From NCBI GenBank assembly GCA_005883615.1, contig VBEC01000073.1, forward strand, positions 92,522 to 156,521: 64,000 bases of DNA, given 5' to 3'. The stretch is from Chloroflexota bacterium (GTDB lineage: Bacteria; Chloroflexota; Limnocylindria; Limnocylindrales; CSP1-4). Below are positions 16,083 to 23,936 of this stretch, piece by piece. The notes beneath the pieces were generated by a model. It saw only the letters and a list, made by a program, of their open reading frames with translations. It searched no databases and was not told where the DNA came from. Position 1 is the first letter of the stretch. The number at the start of each line of letters is the position of its first letter. A program made the translations under genes and the position numbers.

Positions 16083-16939
16083 CGGGCACCGACGACGTCG
16101 GCGACCGCTTCGCCGAGCCGCCTGCCGGGCGACGGGGCCTGGCTGCTTTCCGGCCGCTCGAAGGCCGACGACGGACGATCGTCACGCTTGCGCACCTCAG
16201 CTGCCAGGGCTCGGTAGGCCTCGGCCCCCTTTGAATCAGGTCGATAGAACTCGATTGGGAGGCCGTGGCTTGGTGCCTCCGACAGGCGGACGCTGCGAGG
16301 GATCACCGAATCGAAGACCGCTCCTCCGAGATGGCGGCGCACTTCGCTGCCGACCTGGGCCGAGAGGTTCGTGCGCGGGTCGTACATCGTGAGGAGGACG
16401 CCCTTGACGGTCAGTTTCGGATTCAGGTGGTCGCGAACGAGATTGACGGTGGCGATCAGTTGGGTCAGCCCCTCCAGCGCGTAGTACTCACATTGAATCG
16501 GAATCAACACCGCATCGGCCGCGGTCAACGCGTTGACCGCCAGGAGCCCGAGCGACGGTGGGCAATCGATCAGGACGTAGTCGTACTCGTCCGTCGCGCC
16601 ATCGATGAGGCGCGCCAACTGTCGCTCTCGCTGTGACACGGATGCCAGCTCGACCTCGGCCCCTGCCAGGGCTATTGCCGAGGGCACCAGATCGAGGCCG
16701 TCAACCGAGGTCGAGCGCCGAAGCTCCATCAGGCCGGCCTCGCCGGCGATTCCGTCGTAGATCGAGCGATCGATCGTCGACCGGTCGAGCCCAAACCCGC
16801 TCGTTGCGTTTCCCTGGGGGTCGAGATCGATGACCAGGACCCGTTCGGTCGAGAGGGCGAGATAGGTGCCGAGATTGACCACCGTGGTGGTTTTCCCGAC
16901 GCCGCCTTTCTGGTTCGCGCAGGCGACGATTTGGGCCAC
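16079..16939 (-). CDS. parA: Chromosome-partitioning ATPase ParA
   Basis: The 286-aa protein has the deviant Walker A KGGVGKTTT at residues 11-19, the switch DLDPQGNATSG and YVLIDCPPSLG, as in ParA/Soj. It provides the DNA-bound ATP gradient moved by ParB. The start is a GTG at 16939 without a clear Shine-Dalgarno; a TAAGAT hexamer at 16975-16980 could be the -10. The 407-bp space to mreD (16940-17346) is a divergent control region holding a parS site, a second parS-like site and an mreD promoter. Confidence 0.96.
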
Positions 16940-17115
16940 TCAGTGTCCAGTTCGGAATGCGCTCACAGGTTCACATCTTACCATCCGGGGGGCGTTCTTT
17001 CGGTCGCGACGGGACCTCCGTCAGTGCCACGCGAGCATCGCTCCTTGCTCTCACCGGTGGCTTTCCGATGCCTCTCCAGGGACTCTCCTGAGGCTCTCCG
17101 CAAACGCCCCACGAA

Positions 17116-17129
17116 GTTTCACGTGAAAC
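17116..17129. other. parS: parS centromere site
   Basis: GTTTCACGTGAAAC is a perfect 14-bp palindrome and equals the core of the conserved parS sequence TGTTTCACGTGAAACA; only the two outermost bases differ. It lies 177 bp upstream of parA, the usual neighbourhood for ParB loading. Confidence 0.92.
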
Positions 17130-17187
17130 GTTCATGGACTATGGCGACCAGCCGCGCGGCAGGGATGGACCGGCGATCGCAGATGAA

Positions 17188-17201
17188 GCTTCATTTGAAA
17201 C
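17188..17201. other. Degenerate second parS-like site
   Basis: GCTTCATTTGAAAC matches the parS core at 11 of 14 positions and lies exactly 72 bp from the perfect site. Both sites are followed by GTTC. The spacing and shared flank suggest a duplicated or decayed site rather than chance. Confidence 0.5.
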
Positions 17202-17233
17202 GTTCGGGTCATCCCGACCAGCCACTGGGTCCA

Positions 17234-17263
17234 TTGCCCAGGGGTTTCAGGCGTCGGTATACT
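17234..17263 (+). promoter_or_regulatory. Candidate promoter of mreD-mrdA-rodA
   Basis: TTGCCC (17234-17239) and TATACT (17258-17263) are separated by 18 bp, a good sigma-70-type arrangement, about 77 bp before the mreD start. Confidence 0.5.
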
Positions 17264-17346
17264 CCCTGCTGACGTGCCGCCAACACCGGTCGTCGCCGCA
17301 CGGTTTTGAGCGGGCGACCCAGGCCTGACGCCGAGGATCGGCCGCC

Positions 17347-17847
17347 ATGATCATCGCGATTGCTGCGATCGGGGCGATCGCAGTTGCAACGCTTCAGTCG
17401 ACAGTCGCACCCTACCTCAGGATCGGTGGGGCTCAACCTGATCTCATCTTCGTGGCAGCGGTCGTATGGACCGTGGTCGCCGGCATCGACGGTGGTCTCG
17501 CCCTGGCTTTCGTTGGAGGGCTCACCATCGATCTGTTGGCTCCGCGCCCGCTCGGCTCGACTGCTTTCACGCTCATCCTCGCCGTCGGGGCAGCGGCACT
17601 CATGGCCCGAGCCGCGACGCGAGGCCGATATCTGGCACCGATTGCCATCGTTTTCGTCCTTAGCGTTCTTAATTCCATCATCTATTCGGCGGTCTACGGT
17701 GCTTTGCGCAGTCCGATCGCACTTTCCGATCCGATGAACGTCCTCATTCCAGCGGCGGTCTACGACGCTTTCCTGGCGGCCCTGATCGGACCGCTTGCGA
17801 TTGCCATCCGCGCACGGCGAGAGGAAGAGGAAAGGGTCGGGTGGTGA
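17347..17847 (+). CDS. mreD: Rod shape-determining protein MreD
   Basis: The 166-aa protein is nearly all membrane, with about five helices and the family feature QPDLIFVAAVVW followed by DLLAPRPLGSTAF. MreD belongs to the elongasome that guides peripheral wall synthesis. It is followed directly by mrdA (PBP2), with stop/start overlap, and then rodA. No mreC gene lies here and mreB is 26 kb away, so the usual mreBCD operon is split. A GAGG about 10 bases before the ATG is the likely ribosome-binding site. Confidence 0.9.
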   Translation: MIIAIAAIGAIAVATLQSTVAPYLRIGGAQPDLIFVAAVVWTVVAGIDGGLALAFVGGLTIDLLAPRPLGSTAFTLILAVGAAALMARAATRGRYLAPIAIVFVLSVLNSIIYSAVYGALRSPIALSDPMNVLIPAAVYDAFLAALIGPLAIAIRARREEEERVGW

Positions 17848-19730
17848 CCTCCAGCCTCAAGGACCCGCCCGTTCGCGATCGCCGCCCGCTGCGCTTCATC
17901 GCATTCGGAATCGCGGTGCTGATCGGCGTCAGCGGGCTCACTGCGCGTCTGTTCTATCTGCAGGTCACCAGGGGTGTCCAGTACGCGCAGATCGCGACCC
18001 AGAACCGCACCGTGCAGCAGGCCATTCCCTCGACTAGGGGGCTGATCTACGACCGCAAGGGTCGTGCGCTCGTCCAGAACGAGCCCAGCTTCGCCGTCAA
18101 GATCAGACCCGCCGACCTGTCCCTCTCCGCCAGGGACGGCGTCGTCGGTCGGCTCGCGTCTCTGCTCGCGCTGGACCCCGCCGACATCAATGCGGCTATC
18201 GACGAAAACCCAGGCTCACGCTTCGATCTCGTCCGAATCGCGCAAGACGTACCCCGGGACATCGCAAACATCATCGCCGAGGAAACCCTCGCGCTGCCCG
18301 GCGTCGAGGTGGACGTCGAAACGCAGCGACGCTATCTCGACGGATCGTTGTTGTCCCAGGTCCTGGGCTACACGGGAGCGATCGACGCAGCAGGCTTGGC
18401 CAAGCTGAAGGATCAGGGCTACCAATCCGACGATCTGCTCGGCAAAGCGGGAGTCGAATCCGTGTACGAGCAACAGCTGCGCGGCACCTACGGAATCGAA
18501 ACCGTCGAGCGCGACGCGTCTGGCCGCAAGCTCCAGGTTCTGGAGACGAACCAGCAGCCCGTCGCCGGGGATTCGCTGGCGCTCACCATCGACACGCATG
18601 AACAGCAACTGGCACTCAAGGCGGTGACGTGGGCGATGAAGACCGCTCACCTCAAGAGCGGCGTCATGGTCGTGATGAATCCCCAGACCGGCGAGGTCCT
18701 GGCAATGGTCAGCGTGCCGACGTACGACAGCAATGCCTTCGCGACCGGGATCAGCCAGAAGGAATTCCAGAAGTACCTGAAGAATCCAGACCAGCCGCTC
18801 TTGAACCATGCCATCAACGAGCAGTACCCGCCCGGTTCAACCTACAAGCTGGTGACGGGGACGGGTGCGCTGGCGGACGGCAGGATCAGTCCGACTACCG
18901 TCATTGCAACGCATCCCTACATCTCGATCGGTGCTACCCGATTCTGGGATTGGAATCGCGCCGGCTTTGGCCCGCAGACCATCCGCACCGGGTTTGCACA
19001 CTCCAGCGACACGTTCTTCTATCAGGTCACCCAACGCCTCGGGATCACTCGACTGGCGTATTGGGCTCACCAGTACGGCTTCGGTGCGCCGACTGGGATC
19101 GATCTGCCGGGTGAAGCTTCGGGAATCGTCCCCTCCGACACGTGGAAGCAGAACACGTTCGGCCAGCCGATGTTCGAAGGCGAAACGGTACAGGCCGGGA
19201 TCGGGCAGGGCTACGATGTCGCGACACCCCTGCAGGTGCTCAACGCCTACTGCGCCCTGGCGAACGGCGGCAAGTTGCTTCAGCCGCAGGTGGTGCGGCA
19301 GATCGTCGGCCCGGACGGGAAGGTGGTCCGACCCTTCAAGCCGATCCTGATCCGAAAGCTCGCGGCCCCGGCCGGCGACCTGGTCGTGATGCGGGAGGCT
19401 GCTCGGATGGTGGTCACGAGTCACCACACCTACAACCTCGTGGAGGTACCCCTGCCGATCGCAGGTAAGACCGGCACCGCCCAGTTCGGAGTGAAGGACT
19501 CGAAGGGCAGGCTCCCGTATCACGAGTGGTTCGTTGCGTTCGTGTCGAAGAGCGGCGACTTCAGCAAGCACGATTCGCAGCTCGCCGTCCTCGGCTTTGC
19601 AGAGAACGCGAACACAGTCGGCAACGTCGCAACCGAGATGGTGAAGTACTACATCCAGCTGCACTTCAACCTCAAGGTCGACAAGCGCCTGCCGAACCTG
19701 CTACGCAAGGGCAACTTCTATGGCAACTGA
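17841..19730 (+). CDS. mrdA: Penicillin-binding protein 2 (elongasome transpeptidase)
   Basis: The 629-aa class B PBP has one N-terminal helix (about residues 18-40), a dimerisation/pedestal domain starting IPSTRGLIYDRKGRAL, and a transpeptidase domain with SXXK in PPGSTYKL, the SXD-type motif HSSDTFF and KTGTAQ. These mark PBP2 rather than the division enzyme PBP3. It cross-links lateral-wall peptidoglycan with RodA. Two adjacent GTG codons (17841, 17844) can start it; the second overlaps the mreD stop as GTGA. Confidence 0.95.
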   Translation: MVTSSLKDPPVRDRRPLRFIAFGIAVLIGVSGLTARLFYLQVTRGVQYAQIATQNRTVQQAIPSTRGLIYDRKGRALVQNEPSFAVKIRPADLSLSARDGVVGRLASLLALDPADINAAIDENPGSRFDLVRIAQDVPRDIANIIAEETLALPGVEVDVETQRRYLDGSLLSQVLGYTGAIDAAGLAKLKDQGYQSDDLLGKAGVESVYEQQLRGTYGIETVERDASGRKLQVLETNQQPVAGDSLALTIDTHEQQLALKAVTWAMKTAHLKSGVMVVMNPQTGEVLAMVSVPTYDSNAFATGISQKEFQKYLKNPDQPLLNHAINEQYPPGSTYKLVTGTGALADGRISPTTVIATHPYISIGATRFWDWNRAGFGPQTIRTGFAHSSDTFFYQVTQRLGITRLAYWAHQYGFGAPTGIDLPGEASGIVPSDTWKQNTFGQPMFEGETVQAGIGQGYDVATPLQVLNAYCALANGGKLLQPQVVRQIVGPDGKVVRPFKPILIRKLAAPAGDLVVMREAARMVVTSHHTYNLVEVPLPIAGKTGTAQFGVKDSKGRLPYHEWFVAFVSKSGDFSKHDSQLAVLGFAENANTVGNVATEMVKYYIQLHFNLKVDKRLPNLLRKGNFYGN

Positions 19731-19760
19731 TCCCCTCCGCGATCGCGGGAGCCGCTGCTG

Positions 19761-20921
19761 ATGGGTGTGCTGCGCATCGAACCGGCGCGCGCCCAGGCGT
19801 GGAGCCCGAAGTCGCTCGCGACCATCTGGCGCTCGTTCGATCTCCAGCTCACGATCTACGCGCTGTTGCTCGCCTCGATCGGGCTGGCCATGGCTTACAG
19901 CAACAGCGTCGAATCGGGGAGCTCGCCGCTGGCCCGCGATTCGACGTTCCTGCGCGGACTGATGTGGGCCGGGCTGTCCGTCCTTGTCTTCGGCCTCGCC
20001 ACGATCTTCGATTACTCATGGCTGAAGACGTTTGCCTGGCCGATTTACTTCGCCAACCTGGGCCTTCTGGCATCAACGCTCGTGCTTGGCCGGGGCATCG
20101 GCGGTACGGCTCGCTGGATCTCGGTTCTCGGCCTTCAATTCCAGTTCAGCGAGCTCGCGAAGATCCTGATGATCGTGGTGCTGGCGAACTACCTCGCAGC
20201 GCGCCAGAGCAAGCTCGACTCGTTGTGGTCGATCCTAGGGGCCTGCTTGCTCGTTGGCCCGGCACTCGTTCTCGTCCTGCTCCAGCCCGACCTGGGGACT
20301 TCGCTCGTATTCGGCGCGATCCTGGCGGGGATGCTGTTCATGTCGGGGGCCAGCCTTCGCTGGCTGGGAATCCTTGCCGCAGCCGCCATTCCGGCGTCCT
20401 ACGGGGCCTGGACCTACCTGCTTCGGGACTACCAGAAGGCTCGGCTGCTGAGCTTCCTCGACCCGTCCCAGGACATCCAGGGAGCGGGCTATCAGCTCTA
20501 CCAATCCCAGATCGCGGTGGGATCCGGCGGAGTGTTCGGCAAGGGACTGACCAATGGAACGCAGGACAGCCTCAACTTCCTGCCCGTGCAAACGACCGAC
20601 TTCGTCTTCGCAAAGCTCTCGGAAGAGCTGGGTTTCCTGGGCGCACTGGTCGTGTTTGTCCTGTTCGTCGCCCTGCTCTGGCGGTTGCTGGTGTGCGCCT
20701 GGCGCTCACGCGACCCGTTCGGGCTTCTCATGGCGAGCGGGATGGCTTCGCTGGTGCTATTCCAGCTCGTGATCAACGTGGGCATGGTCATCGGGGTGAT
20801 GCCCATCACCGGCATTCCTCTGCCGTTCGTGACCCATGGCGGCGCATCGCTGATCAGCCTGGCGCTGGGGTTGGGGATCCTCCAGAGCATCAACATGCAC
20901 CAGGCTCGAGCCGAGTGGTAG
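19761..20921 (+). CDS. rodA: RodA, SEDS peptidoglycan glycosyltransferase
   Basis: The 386-aa protein has about ten transmembrane helices. It carries the SEDS motifs RWISVLGLQFQFSELAKI, LLQPDLGTSLVFG, and FLPVQTTDFVFAKLSEELGFLG near the C-terminus, ending with PITGIPLPFVTHGGAS. It polymerises lipid II in the elongasome with PBP2. The ATG at 19761 has GGGAG about 9 bases upstream. Its last codons form the left arm of a Rho-independent terminator. Confidence 0.96.
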   Translation: MGVLRIEPARAQAWSPKSLATIWRSFDLQLTIYALLLASIGLAMAYSNSVESGSSPLARDSTFLRGLMWAGLSVLVFGLATIFDYSWLKTFAWPIYFANLGLLASTLVLGRGIGGTARWISVLGLQFQFSELAKILMIVVLANYLAARQSKLDSLWSILGACLLVGPALVLVLLQPDLGTSLVFGAILAGMLFMSGASLRWLGILAAAAIPASYGAWTYLLRDYQKARLLSFLDPSQDIQGAGYQLYQSQIAVGSGGVFGKGLTNGTQDSLNFLPVQTTDFVFAKLSEELGFLGALVVFVLFVALLWRLLVCAWRSRDPFGLLMASGMASLVLFQLVINVGMVIGVMPITGIPLPFVTHGGASLISLALGLGILQSINMHQARAEW

Positions 20922-20940
20922 CGCCGCTCGGCTCCTTTTT
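20908..20940 (+). terminator. Rho-independent terminator overlapping the rodA stop codon
   Basis: GAGCCGAG (20908-20915) pairs perfectly with CTCGGCTC (20927-20934) across an 11-base loop containing the rodA TAG, followed by CTTTTT. It ends the mreD-mrdA-rodA transcript. Confidence 0.75.
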
Positions 20941-20962
20941 GACACTTGGCAGCGGCGGTGCT

Positions 20963-21046
20963 TGCCGATAAGCCCGGTTCCGTGGACGCGATCGGCAGAT
21001 AGCTCGCCCGATTGATGCGGCGCCCGGTCGGAGGCCCCGAACCGGG
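20963..21046 (-). ncRNA. Possible structured RNA with RNase P-like 3' end
   Basis: This 167-bp gap between convergent genes holds two interleaved perfect inverted repeats. TGCCGAT (20963-20969) pairs with ATCGGCA (20991-20997), and CCCGGTTC (20973-20980) pairs with GAACCGGG (21039-21046). Their order makes a pseudoknot. Read on the minus strand, the segment GTCCAC-GGAACCGGGCTTATCGG closely resembles the conserved 3' end of bacterial RNase P RNA. No room exists for a full-length rnpB, because coding sequence starts at 21089 and the CR-I box GAGGAAAGTCC is absent. It may be a fragment, a minimal relative, or an unrelated RNA; the strand is inferred only from that similarity. Confidence 0.3.
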
Positions 21047-21088
21047 TACGGTCGCCTGCTAATCCCGCGTCCGCCCCGGCCGGGCGGC

Positions 21089-21763
21089 TCAGCGGCGGCG
21101 GAAGAGGCCCCGGCGCTCGGAGGCCTCGACGTTCGGGGCACGCCGGCGGCCGCTGGCCCGGAGGAGAGTGTCGATCTCTTCGCGATACGGTCTGCCGATG
21201 GGCGTGCGGTCGAGCCACTCGATGTACTCGAGATCGCGTCGCGCAACTTCGCCAAGTGACCAGCCCGAATAGCGGCCGAAGTTCAGGACGCTGCCCGACG
21301 GGTTGCCGGGGGGCGCTCCCGCCGCGCCGGTACCCTGCGCCATCCCCATCGAGGCCGGATCGTAGCCTCCCCCGACGTTGGAACGGCCGGACGTCCAGTT
21401 GCCGGACACTTCCTCGACCGGCGCCGAAGAACCGCTCCCCGGACGCTTTCCCGCGCGACCGCCCGAAGGTCGTGTGGGCTCGCCGGCGCCGCTCTGGCTC
21501 CCTGCAGACGCAGCTCCGGTCTCCCGGCTGATGGTCGAGCGTCGGCTCGCCTGGCGCTCGAGGTCGTAGGCTGCCCGTCGCCCCGGGTCGCGCAGGATTT
21601 CCCAGGCCCGATTGATGGCGGTCATCCGCTCGCCACCCGGTACGTCGGGGGTGAGGTCGGGATGATATTTCTGCGCAAGCCGGCGATAGGCGGCCTGGAT
21701 GACCTCGGGATCGGCCTCCGGATCGACCTGCAGCGTCTTGTACGCATCGAAGCTGTCAGGCAT
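21089..21763 (-). CDS. J-domain protein with C-terminal GK-x-LGEV module
   Basis: The 224-aa protein starts with a J domain (DAYKTLQVDPEADPEVIQ, then the HPD motif in KYHPDL), which stimulates DnaK ATPase. A long Ser/Gly/Pro linker follows. A C-terminal module (LNFGRYSGWSLGEVARR, then YIEWLDRTPIGRPYREEID) resembles small domains appended to J proteins and some nucleases. No Cys-rich zinc domain is present, so this is not DnaJ itself. The ATG at 21763 overlaps the AI-2E permease gene by 8 bp. A GTG at 21787 would add 8 residues. Confidence 0.85.
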   Translation of the reverse strand: MPDSFDAYKTLQVDPEADPEVIQAAYRRLAQKYHPDLTPDVPGGERMTAINRAWEILRDPGRRAAYDLERQASRRSTISRETGAASAGSQSGAGEPTRPSGGRAGKRPGSGSSAPVEEVSGNWTSGRSNVGGGYDPASMGMAQGTGAAGAPPGNPSGSVLNFGRYSGWSLGEVARRDLEYIEWLDRTPIGRPYREEIDTLLRASGRRRAPNVEASERRGLFRRR

Positions 21764-23099
21764 CGATCGCCGCCCCTTCGGCGGCACTCGACTCGGCTGC
21801 GGCCCGAGCCACGGGCGCCCGCTCGGGCACGATGGACAACCGCCGGAACAGGTAGCGATAGAGATCGCGCGCCGCAGCCGTGACGGGCAGCGACAGAATG
21901 GCTCCCAGCAGGCCGGCGATGGCCGCGCCCATGATCAGCGCGAACATCACCGCACTCGGGTGCAGCCGCACGGCGTCACCCTGGATCTTGGGTACGAGCA
22001 GGTAGTTCTCGAGCTGCTGGATGACGAACGCGAGCACGATCGCCGAGATCACGGCCTCGCCGGAGGCCGTGGCCGCCAGAAGCACAAGGGGCACAGCGGC
22101 CAGGATCGGCCCGATGATGGGCAGCAACTCCAGGAGCCCGGCGAGGATGGCGAGGAGCACGGCGAAGCGGCCGAACACGGGATCCACCAGGCTGTTCAGC
22201 AGGAGCAGGCCGACGTAGGTCGCCACGCCTACCGTCACGCTCAGGATCAGCTGGCCGCGAACCCACTGCCCGAAGACGTCGCGGACGATGCCGAAAATCG
22301 CCCACACGTCCGAGCGCCACTCGGCCGGCAACGATCGATCGAACGCAGCCGTCAGGCTTGGCCGATCCTTGAGCAGGTAGAACACCCACACCGGGATGAT
22401 CAGATAGCCGAAGATCGAGAGGATCAGGCCGAACACCGAGCCGAACACCGGCACGAGTACGCCGGGGTCGAACTGGCCTGCGTTCTTCGAGGCGTCCGCG
22501 AGCGCACGATCGATTGCGGTTCGCAGCGCCGGTGGCAGGTCGAGGCCCCGATAGACCTCGGTCAGGCTCCGAAGCTGAAGGTCCAGGGCATGGACGAGGG
22601 AGGGCAGGTCCTTCACGAACCGGCTGGCTTGGTCCACCAGCGGCGGCAACGTGAGGTTGACGGCCTCGACCACGACCAGCAGGACGATTCCGTACACGGC
22701 CAGGACGGCGATGGTCCTCGGGAAGCCGATTCGGCCCAGCCATTCGACCGGCGGATCGAGCAGGTAGACGAGCAGCAGCCCGACGATGAACGGGCTTAGC
22801 GCGTCGCGGCCCAGGTACAGGACGAAGCCGATGACCGCGGCAGCAGCCAGTACCAGGCCGACGCGCGGAGTCGGCGACTGAAGTCGCCTGGCGTCGTAGA
22901 CGGCGCCTTCTGCTATCGACGCCGGTTCTGGTTCGCCCGGAGTCTGCAGATACTCGTCCCCCGGCGGACCTGGCGGTTCGGAGGCGCCGCTGTCGACCGA
23001 AATGCCGCGGCTCTTCTCGGGCGTGACGGCTCGACCCGATGCCTGGACCGACCCGGCGCTCGGGGCCACCCTGGGATTGGGCTGGCCGACCCGCTCCAT
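21756..23099 (-). CDS. AI-2E family transporter (PerM/YdiK type)
   Basis: The protein has about 75 disordered N-terminal residues, then seven or eight helices of the AI-2E/UPF0118 permease family, with DALSPFIVGLLLVYLLDP, PVWVFYLLKDRPSL and the conserved ELLPIIGPILAAVP. Members include sodium/proton antiporters and exporters; the substrate cannot be told. The frame can start at 23144, but that ATG shares bases with the ATG of the divergent gene. I prefer the ATG at 23099, preceded by TAGTCT ending 8 bases upstream and by no Shine-Dalgarno. Confidence 0.88.
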   Translation of the reverse strand: MERVGQPNPRVAPSAGSVQASGRAVTPEKSRGISVDSGASEPPGPPGDEYLQTPGEPEPASIAEGAVYDARRLQSPTPRVGLVLAAAAVIGFVLYLGRDALSPFIVGLLLVYLLDPPVEWLGRIGFPRTIAVLAVYGIVLLVVVEAVNLTLPPLVDQASRFVKDLPSLVHALDLQLRSLTEVYRGLDLPPALRTAIDRALADASKNAGQFDPGVLVPVFGSVFGLILSIFGYLIIPVWVFYLLKDRPSLTAAFDRSLPAEWRSDVWAIFGIVRDVFGQWVRGQLILSVTVGVATYVGLLLLNSLVDPVFGRFAVLLAILAGLLELLPIIGPILAAVPLVLLAATASGEAVISAIVLAFVIQQLENYLLVPKIQGDAVRLHPSAVMFALIMGAAIAGLLGAILSLPVTAAARDLYRYLFRRLSIVPERAPVARAAAESSAAEGAAIDA

Positions 23100-23142
23100 C
23101 GTCGGGCAGACTACCAGACGTGCGTTGCGCTCCCGCGGGCCC

Positions 23143-23832
23143 ATGATCGAGCCGCGCCAGCGGTGGCGGGTGTTCTTCCAGCGAGGTCCGGAAGCCCGAG
23201 ATCTGGCGCATAGTCAGGTCGTCGAGCGTTGGGAGGCGGCGCTGGCAGGGTCGGCCCTGCCGGTTGCAGCGGGAGCGGGTCAACGAGGACGCGTGCGCCT
23301 CGCGTTCGCGGCCCCGGTGCCACTCGGTATGACCGCCGAGCGTGAGATCCTCGAGTTTCTGCTCGAGCAGCCTCTGCCGATCACCGAGGTCCGGGCGGCT
23401 CTCAGGGCCCACCTCCCTTCCGGCCACGGCCTGCTCGACCTCCACGATGTCTGGCTTGGGGCGCCGTCGGTGGCCAGTCTGCTGGTCGCGATGGACTACC
23501 GGGTCCAGGTGCACTCCGAGGTCGGAGCCGCGCAACGGACCGAGCTGAGCCAGCTTGCGACCGGCGTGAGCCGGATCCTGGCCGCCCCGCGCCTCGATCG
23601 CCCGCACCTGAAGGGAGGTGGGCCGACCACCCGCGACCTGCGTCCGTTGATCGAGTCGCTTACGGTCGCGGACAGCCCTCCCGCGCTGCTCGCGATGCGG
23701 CTGCGCACCGACCCCTCCATTGGGTTCGCGCGCCCGGAGGACGTCCTGCTGGCGCTCTCGGACGAGATCGGGCGCGAGATCGTGGCCGAATCGATCGTTC
23801 GCGAACGGCTGATCCTGGCGGACGAGGTTTGA
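23143..23832 (+). CDS. DUF2344 (radical-SAM-linked) protein
   Basis: The 229-aa protein matches the DUF2344/TIGR03936 pattern: RWRVFFQRGPEARDLAHSQ, then LAFAAPVPLGMTAE and VVERWEAAL. In other bacteria this protein lies beside, or is fused to, a radical SAM protein and ribonuclease G, upstream of rplU-rpmA; the function is unknown. Here the rplU-rpmA context is kept but no radical SAM or RNase G gene adjoins. The ATG at 23143 is chosen because family similarity begins within 8 residues of it; an upstream extension to 23002 lies antisense over the permease gene. Confidence 0.82.
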   Translation: MIEPRQRWRVFFQRGPEARDLAHSQVVERWEAALAGSALPVAAGAGQRGRVRLAFAAPVPLGMTAEREILEFLLEQPLPITEVRAALRAHLPSGHGLLDLHDVWLGAPSVASLLVAMDYRVQVHSEVGAAQRTELSQLATGVSRILAAPRLDRPHLKGGGPTTRDLRPLIESLTVADSPPALLAMRLRTDPSIGFARPEDVLLALSDEIGREIVAESIVRERLILADEV

Positions 23833-23857
23833 CGCTCGTTAAGGGCGCCGGTACACT
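23829..23857 (+). promoter_or_regulatory. rplU-rpmA promoter
   Basis: TTGACG (23829-23834) and TACACT (23852-23857) are 17 bp apart. The -35 box includes the TGA stop codon of the DUF2344 gene. Transcription would begin near 23864 and leave a leader of about 73 nt with a GC-rich hairpin (GGCTCCCGCGCCGGAGC) before rplU. Confidence 0.65.
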
Positions 23858-23936
23858 CCGGCTCCCGCGCCGGAGCAGATCGGGCGCATCACTGTGCCTT
23901 TCGAGCGATCAGCCCGATCGCATTTTCCGAGGATCC

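Noticed and set aside
16940..17346. Search for tRNA, rRNA or dnaA-box clusters in the parA-mreD gap
   Set aside because: No cloverleaf, rRNA segment or repeated TTATCCACA-like boxes were seen; only the parS sites and a promoter stand out.
21976..23607. 543-codon open frame on the minus strand across the permease and DUF2344 genes
   Set aside because: Its translation is Arg/Pro/Gly-rich without domain features and it is an out-of-frame shadow of two recognised genes, typical of high-GC DNA.
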